A stretch of 64,000 nt of DNA from Lineus longissimus (Eukaryota > Nemertea > Pilidiophora > Heteronemertea > Lineidae): assembly GCF_910592395.1 (NCBI RefSeq), contig NC_088312.1:16313292-16377291 (forward strand). Direction: 5' to 3'. The position numbers and the translations under genes are program-made. Below the pieces are notes generated by a model. That model saw only the letters and a list, made by a program, of their open reading frames with translations. It was not told the origin of the DNA and ran no database searches. This document shows positions 33,582 through 44,877 of the stretch, piece after piece. The number at the start of each line of letters is the position of its first letter. Position 1 is the first letter of the stretch.

Positions 33582-35387
33582 TTAACTATTTCAGCCCTAG
33601 CCGATTTTGTCGCAACAACTCCCAAATCATAGCCGTTTTTCAGGAAAAATCTGGATTTCAGAATTTTATTTAAAAAAACTCCTACCCCTACCACTATTTG
33701 TCGATACCATTAGAAAGGTATTGATCCCCACGTTACAGTGATATATAGATTATTGTTAGCAATGAATTTGTAAATTTTTCTGAGTCTCCTCAATTTTGCC
33801 TTTTATTGAGTTCAAAATTTTTCAAAAGAATTGGCAGAAGCAACTTTTATTGCAAATGAAATGGCCAGGGCCATTGTGCTCACCTCATGTGGAGGAAAGA
33901 TGGATAAAGAGCATGGTATTGTGTCACGTAGTGTTAGGTTTGATGTAGGTCCAAGCAATTACAATTTCCCCAAAATGGCCAATTTACAGTACATTCGACC
34001 TCTGTGACCTTGAAAAGTAGGTCAAATCAAAGAAGACCCGGGTGACACATTGAATGGTTGTTAGAATTAGATGTACCTATGATATAAAATTGGTGCCAAT
34101 CGGGCAAGTCATTACTAGGAATAATGGCATTTTGAAGAATTTAGGATTTGGCCCCCTCCCTGGAGGCCAAACGGCAAATCAGATCGCACCAAACTTCGGT
34201 ACCTGAGATCACCTGACCAAGGGGTACATGTGTACTTAATTTGTGATCAATAGTCATTGCAGTTAAGAAACATGCCACAGTTACGGCCCGACGGCGAATT
34301 TATGCCATTTGACCTCTGTGACCTTGACAAGAAGGTCAAATTAAAAACCTGTGTGACATATACTGTATGGTGGTTAGATGTACCCATGATATCAAATTGG
34401 TGGCAATCGGGCAAGAAGTTAAGGAATAATCACATTTTTAAGGTTTTTGGATTTTGCCACCTGGTGGTCAAGTGGTGAATCATATTGGACCAAACTTCGG
34501 TCCCTGAGATCACCTGACTAAGGGGTAAATGTGTACCAAATTTGGTATCAATAGTCATTGCAGTTTAGAAACGTGCCATCGTTACATCCCAACGGCCAAT
34601 TTACACCATTTGACCTCTATGACCTTGAAAAGGAGGTCAGATCAAAAACCCGGAGGATATATGATGCACCTTTGCTAGAAGTACCTACCATATTTTTTTC
34701 AAAATGTCCCGACTACTATTAAGGGAGATATTGCATATTTTCACTTTTAACGTTTGGCCCCCTGGTGGCCAAACCATGAAACGAATCGGACCGAAACTTG
34801 GTCTCTAAGGTGTCATTACATAAGGGTGCATGTGTACCAAGTTTCAACTCAATAGCTCTAACAGTTACGAAACGTGCCCTGCTAACGGACGACGGACGAC
34901 GACGACGACGACGGACGACGGACGCCACGGTATGGGATAAGCTCACCTCTGCTAAGAGGTGAGCTAAAAAGGAACATTTCCTTGAAAATTTTTTGAATGA
35001 GTCTTTATAAACTGATACTAATAATAGAGAACTGGTATAGAATACAAAGAAACAATGTCCAAAACGATTCCGAATGATATTAACAATAATGGAATGAAAA
35101 AAAAGGAAAAATTGCAGGAAAAAAATGGTTACGACTGTCACGAAATCAGATTCAACAACCCGCCCCCCTGTGGACTTAAAACGAACAAAATATCGTCTGT
35201 GAATTTTAACTTGAAGCCCAAAAGTCTATTAGTCGAGTGGCAACCTGTAGATGGCTCTCCAATCGCATTTGAGATCGTCAATGATGAACGAGAAACTGGT
35301 TTCGGCGTCACAGTGTATATGCGGTAGCAGGATCTGGGAAATGTTATGAAAACCGTGTATACACGGTCATAGGGCTGAAAGAGTTAA
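33582..35387. mobile_element. Second TTAA-flanked, piggyBac-like element, hosting a nested insertion
   Basis: TTAA at 33,582 and 35,384 flanks inverted tips CTATTTCAGCCCTA and TAGGGCTGAAAGAG. Without the nested element at 33,857-34,966 it is about 690 bp long. A 90-codon + strand frame (35,055-35,327) is present but not recognised. The TTAA flanks suggest piggyBac-type mobility. There is no transposase core. Confidence 0.6.
33857..34966 (-). mobile_element. Complete second-family Helentron-like element, reverse orientation
   Basis: Read on the minus strand it runs from TAGCTCACCTCTTAGCAGAG (hairpin) and a CGTCGT microsatellite to GGTGAGCACAATGGCCCTGG and TTTCA. It is the full-length partner of the truncated copy at 21,458. 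It sits between A-runs with no target duplication. Open frames across the microsatellite are translation artefacts. Confidence 0.8.
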
Positions 35388-35589
35388 GTTATAAAGACAT
35401 TATTACTATAATTGTTCCCTGGAGTAAAGGGACATTGAAATAGTATGTTGTGCCAGCTTTGAGCTCGTTTCAACCCTGTAGCTTCCAAACAACACAAGCA
35501 ATCCAATTTAAATAATTATAGTGGAAGGAGTAAAGGCCATATGAAGATCGAGTCATGCCAAAATAATCATCCCGGTCCGATTTCCGGAT

Positions 35590-36400
35590 GCACGTTTTCC
35601 CTTCTGCTCTGTAACTTCTTCACGACAAAATATTTTCGCGTGAAATTTGGTGTGCTAATAGAGGGTCGGCCAAAGGTGTGTCAAATCGAAGAATTGGTCA
35701 AATTCAATTCTCAACTTGGCCACCAGGGGGCAAAAACAAAAAACACAAAATATATTAGAACTCGTTTAATATTTGTCTGATTTTTACCAAATTTTTATGG
35801 TAGGCTAAGCTAACAAGGGTTCATAATATATCACCCGAGTTTTCAGTTTCAGCAATTCTTCTGTCCCATAGGGGGCACTTCCTGAAAATCATAAAAATTC
35901 TCTTCCGCTCTGTAACTTCTCAACAACAAAATAATTTGGCTCAAAATTTGGTGCGCTGATAGAGGGCGGGCTTAAAGTTTTGCACCTCAAAGAATCGGTT
36001 AAGTTTGTTTCTCAACTTGGCCACCTGGGGCCAAAAACATGAAACACAAAAAGTGTTAGATAGAACTGGCTTAATATTTGTCCAATCTTAACCAAATTTT
36101 TATAATACACTAAGCTTACTATGGTTCATGATATGTCACCTCTGTTTACAATTTCAGCGATTTTTCAGTCCCATAGTTGCCGCTTCTTGAAAATCATGAA
36201 AGTTCCCTTCGTAACTTCTCAACGATGTAATATTTTGGCATGCCAAAGGTGTGCTGTCTGTCGAGTTTGATTCTCAACAAAAAACACAAAAAGTGTTAGA
36301 ACTCTTAATATTTGTCTGGTTTTTTACAAAAATTTTATGGTAGGCTAAGCTAACAAGGATTCATAATATCAATTTCTACCTCAAACACAAACAACCATCT
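35590..36400 (+). repeat. Three diverged ~300-bp tandem units
   Basis: Units beginning CTCTGTAACTTCTTCACGAC, CTCTGTAACTTCTCAACAAC and CGTAACTTCTCAACGATG are spaced about 303 bp apart. They carry CTTGGCCACCAGGGGGC and TTTTTATGGTAGGCTAAGC, so they are distant relatives of the Helentron-like monomers with the same period. Neither terminus is present. Confidence 0.65.
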
Positions 36401-37215
36401 ACGAAGTTCAAACATAAACAAACCTTTACTTGATTTACTCTAGTTCCAAACGGACCGAACAGGTTTTAATATCCTCGGTGACTTGGGTGTCCTTTCAATC
36501 CACACACTCAGTGCATCTGGTGCCACAAAAAATGATGGTAGTCTATCGTATTTGATGGTTGTTCAAAATATGGCTGAGGATTGTTTCTGTTTTGACTGTT
36601 CAAGCTGCCTTGTGGTCAGTGTTGCATCTGTTGTTTTCGTTTCTTAAATTTAGCTTGAATTACAGATGGCGTAGTCAGAAGTTTTTGGATTGTGATCAAT
36701 TGTGTTTCAACACCACTATGCTGGCACGATCTTAAGTTGGACTGCCGTAGCATTTGTTTTTTAAGACTCAGCTTATTAACCAAACGGTCCATTCCACAGA
36801 CACTCAATTCCGCAAGAAATATACCACTTGCAGACCCAACCATTGTTTTCCCAGTATAGTGCATTTCTTGCAGCCCTGAGGGTCGTGCCTGCAAGCTTTA
36901 CTTAACATCTGTGAGACGCAACTCCTCAAATCCGCATACAATTACCATCCACGAAACCCAGCCTGTCTTGTCTGCAACCCAAATCATTAGTTATGACGAA
37001 ATACCCTGTCTTATCTGCAACTCAAATCATAAGCTATGATGAGACCCGACACGTCATACATCTCAAAAGTTGTGGGCAAAGCTTAATTACCTCATCGTCC
37101 AAAAGTGAGTACGACCAGTATGGATCCAACTAGGTTTTTCTGGTTGGGGGGGGGGGGTTATCATTTTTACTGTCAGATAAAAAACTGCCCTTAACTGAAG
37201 GCTAATTGGTCATTT
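36401..37215. other. No gene recognised
   Basis: The 92-codon minus-strand frame at 36,616-36,894 has no domain I know. A short part (AATTACAGATGGCGTAG) recurs near 23,410, which suggests an old repeat. A G homopolymer lies near 37,148. Confidence 0.4.
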
Positions 37216-38444
37216 TTGGCTCACCGGTACGGTGAGTCCATACGACACCGCAGTGTTCGTTGTCTGTCGTATTCTATTTCAAAAACAGTGGTACGTCTCT
37301 CAACCGCTATGGCTATGGACTCAAAACTTTTTATGCATGACCCCCTAAGTCAGATGACCTTTGACACTGAATTTTGGTGCTGTCTGATTCTTGACTTTGC
37401 CACTAGGGGGCCAAAACTGAAAATATAAATAGTGTCATCTCTCACTTATTAGTGATTTGTTTTTGATGAAATTTTTATGGTAGGTACTCCTAGCAAGGAT
37501 ATATCACATTTTATACGTGTTTTTGATTTAACCTACTTTTCAAGGACATAGAGGTCAAATGGCGTAAATTTGCCGTTTGAGTGTAACTGTGGCATGTTTC
37601 GTAACCATTAAAGCTATGAACTTGAAATTTTGTACACATGACTTCCTACATCATATAACCTCTGACACCGAATTTCGGTCTGATCTAATTCTCGACTTGG
37701 CCACCAGGGAGCCAAAACTTAAAAAGGTAAAAAGTGCAATGTCTCGCTTAATAGTGACTTGTTTTCAATTTTATTTTTAAGGTCACAGAGGTCAAATGGT
37801 GTGAATTGGCCGTTTGTGTGTAACTATGGCACGTTTCTAAACCACTAAAGCTATGAATTCCAAACTCGGTACACATGACCCCCTAGGTCAGATGACTTGT
37901 AACACAGATTTTTCGGTCCGGTCTGATTCTCAACTTGGCCACCAGGGGGCTAAAACCAAAAATTTGAATAGTGCCATATCTTGCTTATTACTGATTCGTT
38001 TATGGTAGATACACTTAGTAAGGCTACATCACATATGATACAGGTTTTCGATTTGACATACTTGTCGAGGTCACAGAGGTCAAATGGTGTAAATTGGCCA
38101 TTTGAGCGTAACTGTAGCACGTTTCTTAACCCCTCAGGCTATGAATTTGAGACTTTGTACAAAGGACCCCCTAGATGAGTTGACCTCCTACCTTGAATTT
38201 CAGTCCAGTCTTATTCTCGACTTGGCCACCAAGGGGCCAAAAGATAAAAAGTGCAATATCTCGTTTATTGGTGACTTGTTTTTGATGATATTCTTATGGT
38301 ATTTACTCCAAGCAACGATACATCACATGTCGTACCGAATTTGATTTGACCTATATACTATACATGTACAATGTTTCTTAACCAGGATGAATTCCAAAGC
38401 ACCAAATATCTATACGGTAAGCACAATAGCCCCTGGCCGTTTAA
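37216..38444 (+). mobile_element. Complete Helentron-like non-autonomous element
   Basis: The 5' tip is TGGCTCACCGGTACGGTGAG and the 3' tip TACGGTAAGCACAATAGCCC then CTGGCCGTTTAA. About four ~300-bp units lie between, each with AAGGTCACAGAGGTCAAATGG or a close variant. No coding capacity. Confidence 0.75.
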
Positions 38445-41348
38445 TTAAACAGCCCGCTAGGAGCATGCCAATTTCAAATGTCTTGCATGAATCATCATCA
38501 TGGACTTAAAACTGGACCATCCCTCTGCTCATAGGATGCTTCCTTGATCAAACTCAAATTAATGGTTAAACCTCAATTATAAGGGTGAGACCTCACAACT
38601 CCTCCGCAGAATTTGGTAGTTGAGAACTTCCATTTGGTAGGCCTAATTATATAAGGGTCACAAGAATTTTTTCTGAATTGATGACCCAACTCATTGTAAT
38701 CTCATTCGTGTCCACATAACATTTTCTAGTAATTTGAGACCTACGAACCAGAAACCTCAGTACCGTCTGAAAGAAACTTTTATCGATTACAATCTTAAAA
38801 TTTCTTCATTTTTAGTTCACCTCTGGGGAGTTTATACGACACCGCGGCGTCCTTCGTCCGTTGTCGTCTGTTAGCGGAGCCCGTTTCGTCAATGCTAGGC
38901 CTAGGTGGCTAAAACTTTAGCTTTAGCTTTGGGCAATATGCCCAGCCTTTTTTTTTTTTTTCGCCATATGACCTACTTTCTGGCCTCCAGGCGGTCATCT
39001 TGGAAATTGATTTTTTGCCTTTTTGAAGATCATGGTTGTACGTGAAGTGACAACATTTTTATGGTGGGTGTATCTAATAAGCTTGCAGCAGAAAAGCCGA
39101 AGGCTTTTAGGCTTTTCTGCGAAGCGCTACTATGGTTAACGTGCATACGACGTATCCAATGTAAACAATGTTTCTCAAGTCCATGGATTCGTTTCAAAGG
39201 GCCTAAATTTGACTTAAGATGGCCGCCAGAAGAGATAAACGCGCGAATGAAGCAACTCGACTATTCTGAGCTCCGCGAGAGAACCACACGATTATTCTCA
39301 CTGTTTTTTAATCAAACTTCAATTTCTGGGGGGTTCGGGGGAGTTTCCCCCCCCCCCCCCCGACATACACTGTTTTGATTTTTGAGATCGTAGTAATAAT
39401 ATCCAAAAGATGCTTAAAATGGATATAATCCCGAATAATCAAGCAAAAACCGGGCAGGCGTTTTTTTTTGTTGAGATTTTAATAAAACTTTTGAACGAAT
39501 TCCACATGGGCCGTGGTGGGATCCGAAGACACCTTAAGGAGGAATGTATGTTTTTATGGGGTACTATTGGTTTTGCAGATCTTCTGTTTTTTTCTAACGA
39601 ATAATCAATATTCACTAGCAGGCTTTTTATGCTCCCAGGTATGAAGAAGGTTCTATGTTCCTCAGGTTCTTTGTTCATCAGTCTGGTGTTCCTCAAGAGT
39701 CAAGTGTCTTCCAGTCTCTTGGCCTGCAAAAACCCTTTCCAACCAATTTTTTATGCATTAACCATTCGGCAACATGTTGGTGTGGGAAAAACCTGATCCC
39801 AGACCCCTTGAATTGGTTGCCCAGGTATGACCACAAGCAATTGACTCAAGGAGCCACCAGTACGACCTCTTGGCAGTCTTGCCAATATCATGCCAGTGAA
39901 AAGGAAGGGTAATGATGGTTGAGGGTTGGGGTTAGGGTCGCAAAACGGCCTCGATCCTACCTGTCTCTGTAATGTACTGAACGCGCTATACATAAGGCAT
40001 TGCCCTAAGGCATTGCAGCCGAGGCTGATAAAGTGATGGCCATTTTACGAATGTATATAGAGTGTGTACGTTCACTTCAAAACATAGTTCTAATCTAAAT
40101 TTTTCATAACGAGCAGTTGGAAAGTGGTATTTCCATATATTTTGATTCTCAATGCCAACATGTCGTTTTGTGGGGTTATTTGGTCTAATTCTTATTAATA
40201 TTGCCGATAAAAGACACGTAGAGAAACCCAGATTCATGCGCTCAGTTCATCTACGTACGGTAGATGTTTTCACAGAAAACCAGGGTGAGTTTTCTCTGTA
40301 TTTTCTCTTGATTTGCTAGTTACAGTTGGCCATGACAACTGTTATTTGAAAAGTCATAGTATAGAATGACTCCTGTAGCTTGTTTACATAGGAAGTGTTA
40401 CCGTTTTTGGCTTTCTGTCTCGTTAAATTTGCTCAGTCATTGAGTCGAAGTCGAAGATCAAAACACACATGAACGCCATAGTACATTTTATACACAAAAC
40501 GGTGTTGCAAAAAATTCTTCCCAATCATCAGAATGAAATAATCGTAGGCCTAATACTTCACAATTATCTATTACACATATATATAACAACTACAGGAGAA
40601 TGACTATGAAATTTAGACAAAACTTTTTTATAAGAATAGCCTCTTTGTATTTATAAACATCATTGATGTAATCAAAACAAACCCGAATGCTAGATGAACA
40701 AACATGGCGGACCGCTCCACAAGAAGTAGACGTTTTCTCATGTTTCTTGTCAAAATAACAATGATATCGTAGCCCTTTGATAGTGACACTGGTCAGAGTA
40801 CACAAATAATAGCGACGAAGTAGTCTGCTGGAATAGCGAGGTATTTTTAACGAACAATAAAACTGCCATTCTCAGTCTATGCTAAAACGGAAAACCGTAA
40901 GGAGCTGCATGAACTGGGCCTACATTATTTACCATACATTAGCCTACAGTTGAGTTACATACCCGATACCGGTACATGAACAAATGCAATACACTGCAAC
41001 ATATGTGCAGGGAAGTAAAGTATGCATTGCAAGCCATGTGTCCAAACTCTACCAAGGTGAACGTTAGTAAATAAGGGTGAACTTTTTCAAATTTATTAAC
41101 TTGATTTTATCCCCCCCCTCACCAGTTCACTAGTTTTTCACAAAAGTTTTTCTTTTTTTTGTACATTTATGTTTTACCTTATCACCAACATGAACAGCAA
41201 GCCATACAGGGTTGTATATCCTCTCACGGTTTTCGCGTATCAGCACAGACTACTCATTGTTTTTGTAACATAATCGGGAATGTTGATAATAAGTATCTTA
41301 TTTTGATGGTGTTTTTTTACAAAGTGATATTTTTTCTCACGTTTACAG
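38445..41348. other. No gene recognised; a repeat fragment and a hairpin
   Basis: A 5' fragment of the second Helentron-like family lies at about 38,814-38,905 (AGTTCACCTCTGGGGAG, CGGCGTCC). A hairpin at 39,087-39,120 pairs GCAGAAAAGCC with GGCTTTTCTGC. Frames at 39,061-39,912 contain homopolymer runs and no domain. Confidence 0.45.
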
Positions 41349-41576
41349 GATGATGCAGTCTATAATCTACGAGTCATTCCAGTGGTCTCCACTGGCAAAG
41401 TGGTGTTGCTGTGCATGCTGTGGAACTGGTGACACGAAACCAATCAACCAGTCAGCCATGAGATTGACAGGATCAGGAAAGAAGACGCTGTATCTTAGCT
41501 GATTTGTCCTTCACGTTTTGGTCTTGTTTTACTGTATTATACAAGTTGATTGAATAAAGAAGCCTTGAAATTGAAT
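41349..41576 (+). CDS. Candidate 3'-terminal exon with poly(A) signal
   Basis: A good acceptor (TTTTTTCTCACGTTTACAG) precedes the segment and AATAAA lies at 41,553-41,558. If joined to the CPOX exon ending at 25,627, whose last codon is incomplete (AG), the first base completes an Arg codon. The frame then runs 50 residues from MMQSIIYESF through WCCCACCGTG to KKTLYLS and stops at 41,500. That peptide does not resemble the known CPOX C-terminus. It may be an alternative terminal exon, the last exon of another gene, or a non-coding exon. The coding reading is tentative. It lies 95 bp left of the large transposon. Confidence 0.4.
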
Positions 41577-41686
41577 AGGCATCTCTGAATTTTTATTCAT
41601 TATAATATTAAAAAATAAAGCTTGCCTATCAAACTTAAACTCTTGAACATGCAACCTTTAACCCTTATACTAGGGTGTTCAGGTCA

Positions 41687-43755
41687 AAATTAAGCTTAAA
41701 AGATATGGTAAAGGTAAGAGGCAAAATTGAAAGCAGCAGCAATTCTAAGGTCAATGGCTTTTACAGAATGAAAAAATTCCTATGCAATCAAAGTTATAGC
41801 CATTTGAAGGTCGGTACTTTGCATCTTTTTGACCAAGCAGCATAAAAGGAAAATGCATTGGGGGGTCAAAGGTCAAACGGCATCCAACATGGCTGCCATC
41901 AACAGCCAGAACAAGGACATTCTCACATAACTACCTTATTTTTAGGAATTTTTTGATGAAATTTTCTGGATGGAGTCGTGTTGTGATATCCTTCATCAGA
42001 CAATCCAAAATGGCCGCCTTTATCCAAAATGGTCGCCTAAATCCAAGATGGACGCCAGAATGAACAGCCAGTGCCAGAAAACTCCATCATAAATCCTTTA
42101 TTAATAGGATTTTTTAAATTAAATTTCCAGGATTGAGTAGTGTGATGATGGACCATCATCCTAAAATCCAAGATGGCTGCCAAAATCCAAGATGGCCGCC
42201 AAAATATGCAGCCAAATTAAGCCGATTTTGATAAAAATCCCCTATTCATGGGAATTTGTAGCGAATTGTCCACGACATGCAAGATGGAGATGTGGTATAA
42301 TACCCTAAGTCTCAAAATCTAAAATGGCCACCATAATCCAAGATGGCTGACAATTTTTCCAAGATGGCAACCGTCTTTTTTACAAATTCAAATGGGCTGA
42401 GCAACTTAAAAATTCCAACCAGGCTTGTGACATATCAAAATTTTCGGGGAGGAGCAGGGAATCCAGTCCATCTAGGCAGCTAAAGATATTAATCAAGCCT
42501 ATAACTAACAACAGAAGAACTAAAAGATATAACTTGTGTTTCTGAAATGTTCTTTTTCAAGGTACAGATAATATCGATAAAAATCTGTAAATGCTTTTGT
42601 TTCCGTAATGTGAATTGTTTCTGTCATACGAGCCCGAATGCCACATGTCAGATCTGAAAGAGAAAAGAGCACATGGTTTAACTATGTTTAAAATTTATAA
42701 GCACATCTTGATTTGACTATGCCATGTTTCGCCCATTTCAGGTGCTCGTCAGTGCAGCTAGCCATCACTTTTTCCAATAAATGCTGGAAAAAGAAAACTA
42801 CAGACATGACAGAGCAAGTGACCCAGCCTGCTAGGATGACAGAACTCTAATTTACTATAGGCCTACCATGACTGTGATTGCTACTTGTTATATATAGATG
42901 AACCAGAAAACATCCAAGATTTCATAGATATTTTGCCCAGGAAGCAGAACAAATTACAGTCAACAAAGCCAAAGGGGTAATAAATGATGATGACTGGTTG
43001 GATAGGTCATTTGCTCTACATGCCAAATCAAGAATGTGCCCAAACTTTAATTCCTACATTTTATCAAATAGTTGTTCAGTTTTATCAATCAGATGGTAAA
43101 TTATATAGAGGCTAGAAAGACTGAACAACTCTTTTACTTCACAGTAGGCCTAAAAGTACAGAAATTGTCAGGGAAAAAAATGTGACTGAAAATAAATGAA
43201 TATTATCAAAATCATAAAAGATGAAGTAGTTGGACGGATTTGAGGGCAATGAAAGTGACATAGTTATAACTGGACAGATATATTACTATTAGCACAAATT
43301 TTTGGACGGATTTGAGCTTAATGAAATTTGTATAAAACTAAAGTTGCATAATGTTGCAAGACAAAATCATCGGACGGATCTATTGACACAAAAAGCTGAA
43401 CATTGGACTAAGTTCAATTATTGACAAATTAAATCAAAATAACACAATCAGTTGGACGGACATTTATGTAAAATTTGAAAATGAAAATATTGCTACTGCT
43501 GGGGTATAAATTGGACGGAATTCTGGGATGTTGTTTCCATGGATGGAGCTGATGTTGACTGAAATGGTACAAAGGTAGAGGTTACAATTTTTGGTAATGT
43601 GACAAGTAGGATTGGAAATTAGACTGGACCACTCCCCAATCGGAACAACAAAGTAACAGACAGATGGACAGACAGGGCATACAAATGTAAGGTGGATGAA
43701 GAAGATCTCACAGGGATGCAGATGAGGAATGTTGGCGGACAGAGATAACCTGTTA
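41687..43755. other. Left non-coding part of the 7.6 kb transposon
   Basis: Around 41,885-42,380 phrases like AAGATGGCCGCCAAAAT recur many times. Between 43,225 and 43,520 the motif TGGACGGA or CGGACGGA recurs at least five times (43,232, 43,305, 43,370, 43,452, 43,510) with weaker versions between. No coding domain is seen. This is the region 3' of the nuclease gene. Confidence 0.55.
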
Positions 43756-44547
43756 TTACAGAAGTTGCACATTGTATACCTGACGGACACCGAGTGCATT
43801 TGCATCCAGTACCCGGACAACAGAAATATTGCGCAGACGTGCTACTTCTTGAGCTGTATGCAGCACCATGCCAGGATGACAATACTTAGCCTGTGATGGA
43901 TGAGGCACATGGTACGGTGCATCCGTCTCAAGAAGTAGCCTATTCAGCGGGATGTTTTTGGCTACATCTGCAACATTATTACTGCGCCGGTCCCCAATGA
44001 GGGTTACCAAACCAGTTACACCAATGTGCAACTTCTGAAAATGAGCCAGGTATTTCTCTGCCAGGACCAAGCCACCAGTGAAGCAGTGCAAATGCACTGG
44101 GTGGTCTATCGGCAAATGATGCTTCATTAGCGCCAAGCATTCCTCATCAGCATTCCTGCAGTGAACAATAAGAGGCAGGTTGAGGTGACAGGCCAGTTCA
44201 CACTGTTTGGCAAACACATACCCTTGACATGGGTTAGAAGCATGTGAGTGCCAGCTCTTGTCGAGCCCTGCCTCCCCAACTGCAATGACTTTTACATTGC
44301 TCACAATAATCTCCTTCATCTGTTGGAATACATCCAAATCGAACTGATCAGCCGATTTCGGATGTATTCCAACAGACCCCCAGCAATTTGTTGGCGCCAG
44401 GAGCCCAGCAATTTGATCCCAACGCCACGGATGGCAAAAATTTGCTATACAGCCACCAAACCTTGGGGGGAGTGGCAGCCTCTCCATATTCAAACCTTTC
44501 TCTTTCATTATGTCAAGGTGACAGTGACTGTCGAAGATTCGCCCAGA
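43756..44547 (-). CDS. TatD family metal-dependent nuclease, TATDN2-like
   Basis: The ATG-initiated frame from 44,508 has 250 codons. It shows GCIANFCHP, WGSVGIHPKSA, VIAVGEAGLD (metal-binding Glu79), LPLIVHCRNADEE (His116), VHLHCFTGG (His141) and LLLETDAPYHVPHP (Asp196). These are the successive metal ligands and strands of the TatD TIM-barrel, closest in style to animal TATDN2. TatD proteins are Mg-dependent DNA or RNA nucleases. The first ligand motif, FDSHCHLD with its H-x-H, is encoded just upstream of that ATG (44,509-44,535). The frame is open only back to a TGA at 44,548-44,550, so the true start is non-AUG, spliced, or lost. With this motif the catalytic set is complete. The gene lies inside the 7.6 kb transposon, in the same direction as the transposase-like gene and 326 bp downstream of its stop. 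Confidence 0.88.
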   Translation of the reverse strand, partial: SGRIFDSHCHLDIMKEKGLNMERLPLPPRFGGCIANFCHPWRWDQIAGLLAPTNCWGSVGIHPKSADQFDLDVFQQMKEIIVSNVKVIAVGEAGLDKSWHSHASNPCQGYVFAKQCELACHLNLPLIVHCRNADEECLALMKHHLPIDHPVHLHCFTGGLVLAEKYLAHFQKLHIGVTGLVTLIGDRRSNNVADVAKNIPLNRLLLETDAPYHVPHPSQAKYCHPGMVLHTAQEVARLRNISVVRVLDANALGVRQVYNVQLL

Positions 44548-44877
44548 TCAGGCCAACACAGAATAAATCCAGAGAAACAGAAAGTGATCAAATATCCCCT
44601 GTGAGGCAAGACGCCTTGAGGTTAATTTCCTCTTTAGGATCAACATCAGGCCTAACACATGGATAGATTGAAACCACAACGATTGAAATACTGACACTGA
44701 GACAATGAAAACAAAATGGATTCGAAGGAGTAATGAACTGATAGATACAGGATGAAACTTTGCTATAAACAAGTGGCAAATTCGGATTGCTGGAAGTGGA
44801 AGGATAGATGCAGTATACACAGGAAATGATATGACAGAACAAATGACCAGACGGCGCAGCGCGAGAAACAGTGTCAT
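44548..44877 (-). other. Spacer between transposase and nuclease genes, open in the nuclease frame
   Basis: The transposase stop (TGA, 44,874-44,876) overlaps an ATG (44,875-44,877) as ATGA. From that ATG a 109-codon hydrophobic frame runs in the same frame as the nuclease and ends at the TGA immediately before its first motif. There is no domain. This could be coincidence, an intron or leader, or a decayed link between the genes. An acceptor-like CTTGCCTCACAG occurs near 44,598. Confidence 0.35.

Noticed and set aside
34719-35141. 140-codon minus-strand frame (and the similar one at 21,478-21,708) as a gene.
   Set aside because: It runs through the CGTCGT microsatellite and monomers of a Helentron-like repeat. 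The similarity between the two frames only reflects the shared repeat.
39340-39362. C or G homopolymers here and at 18,459, 23,470 and 37,148 as functional G-quadruplex sites.
   Set aside because: They are single uninterrupted runs that are also prone to assembly length errors, with no regulatory context.
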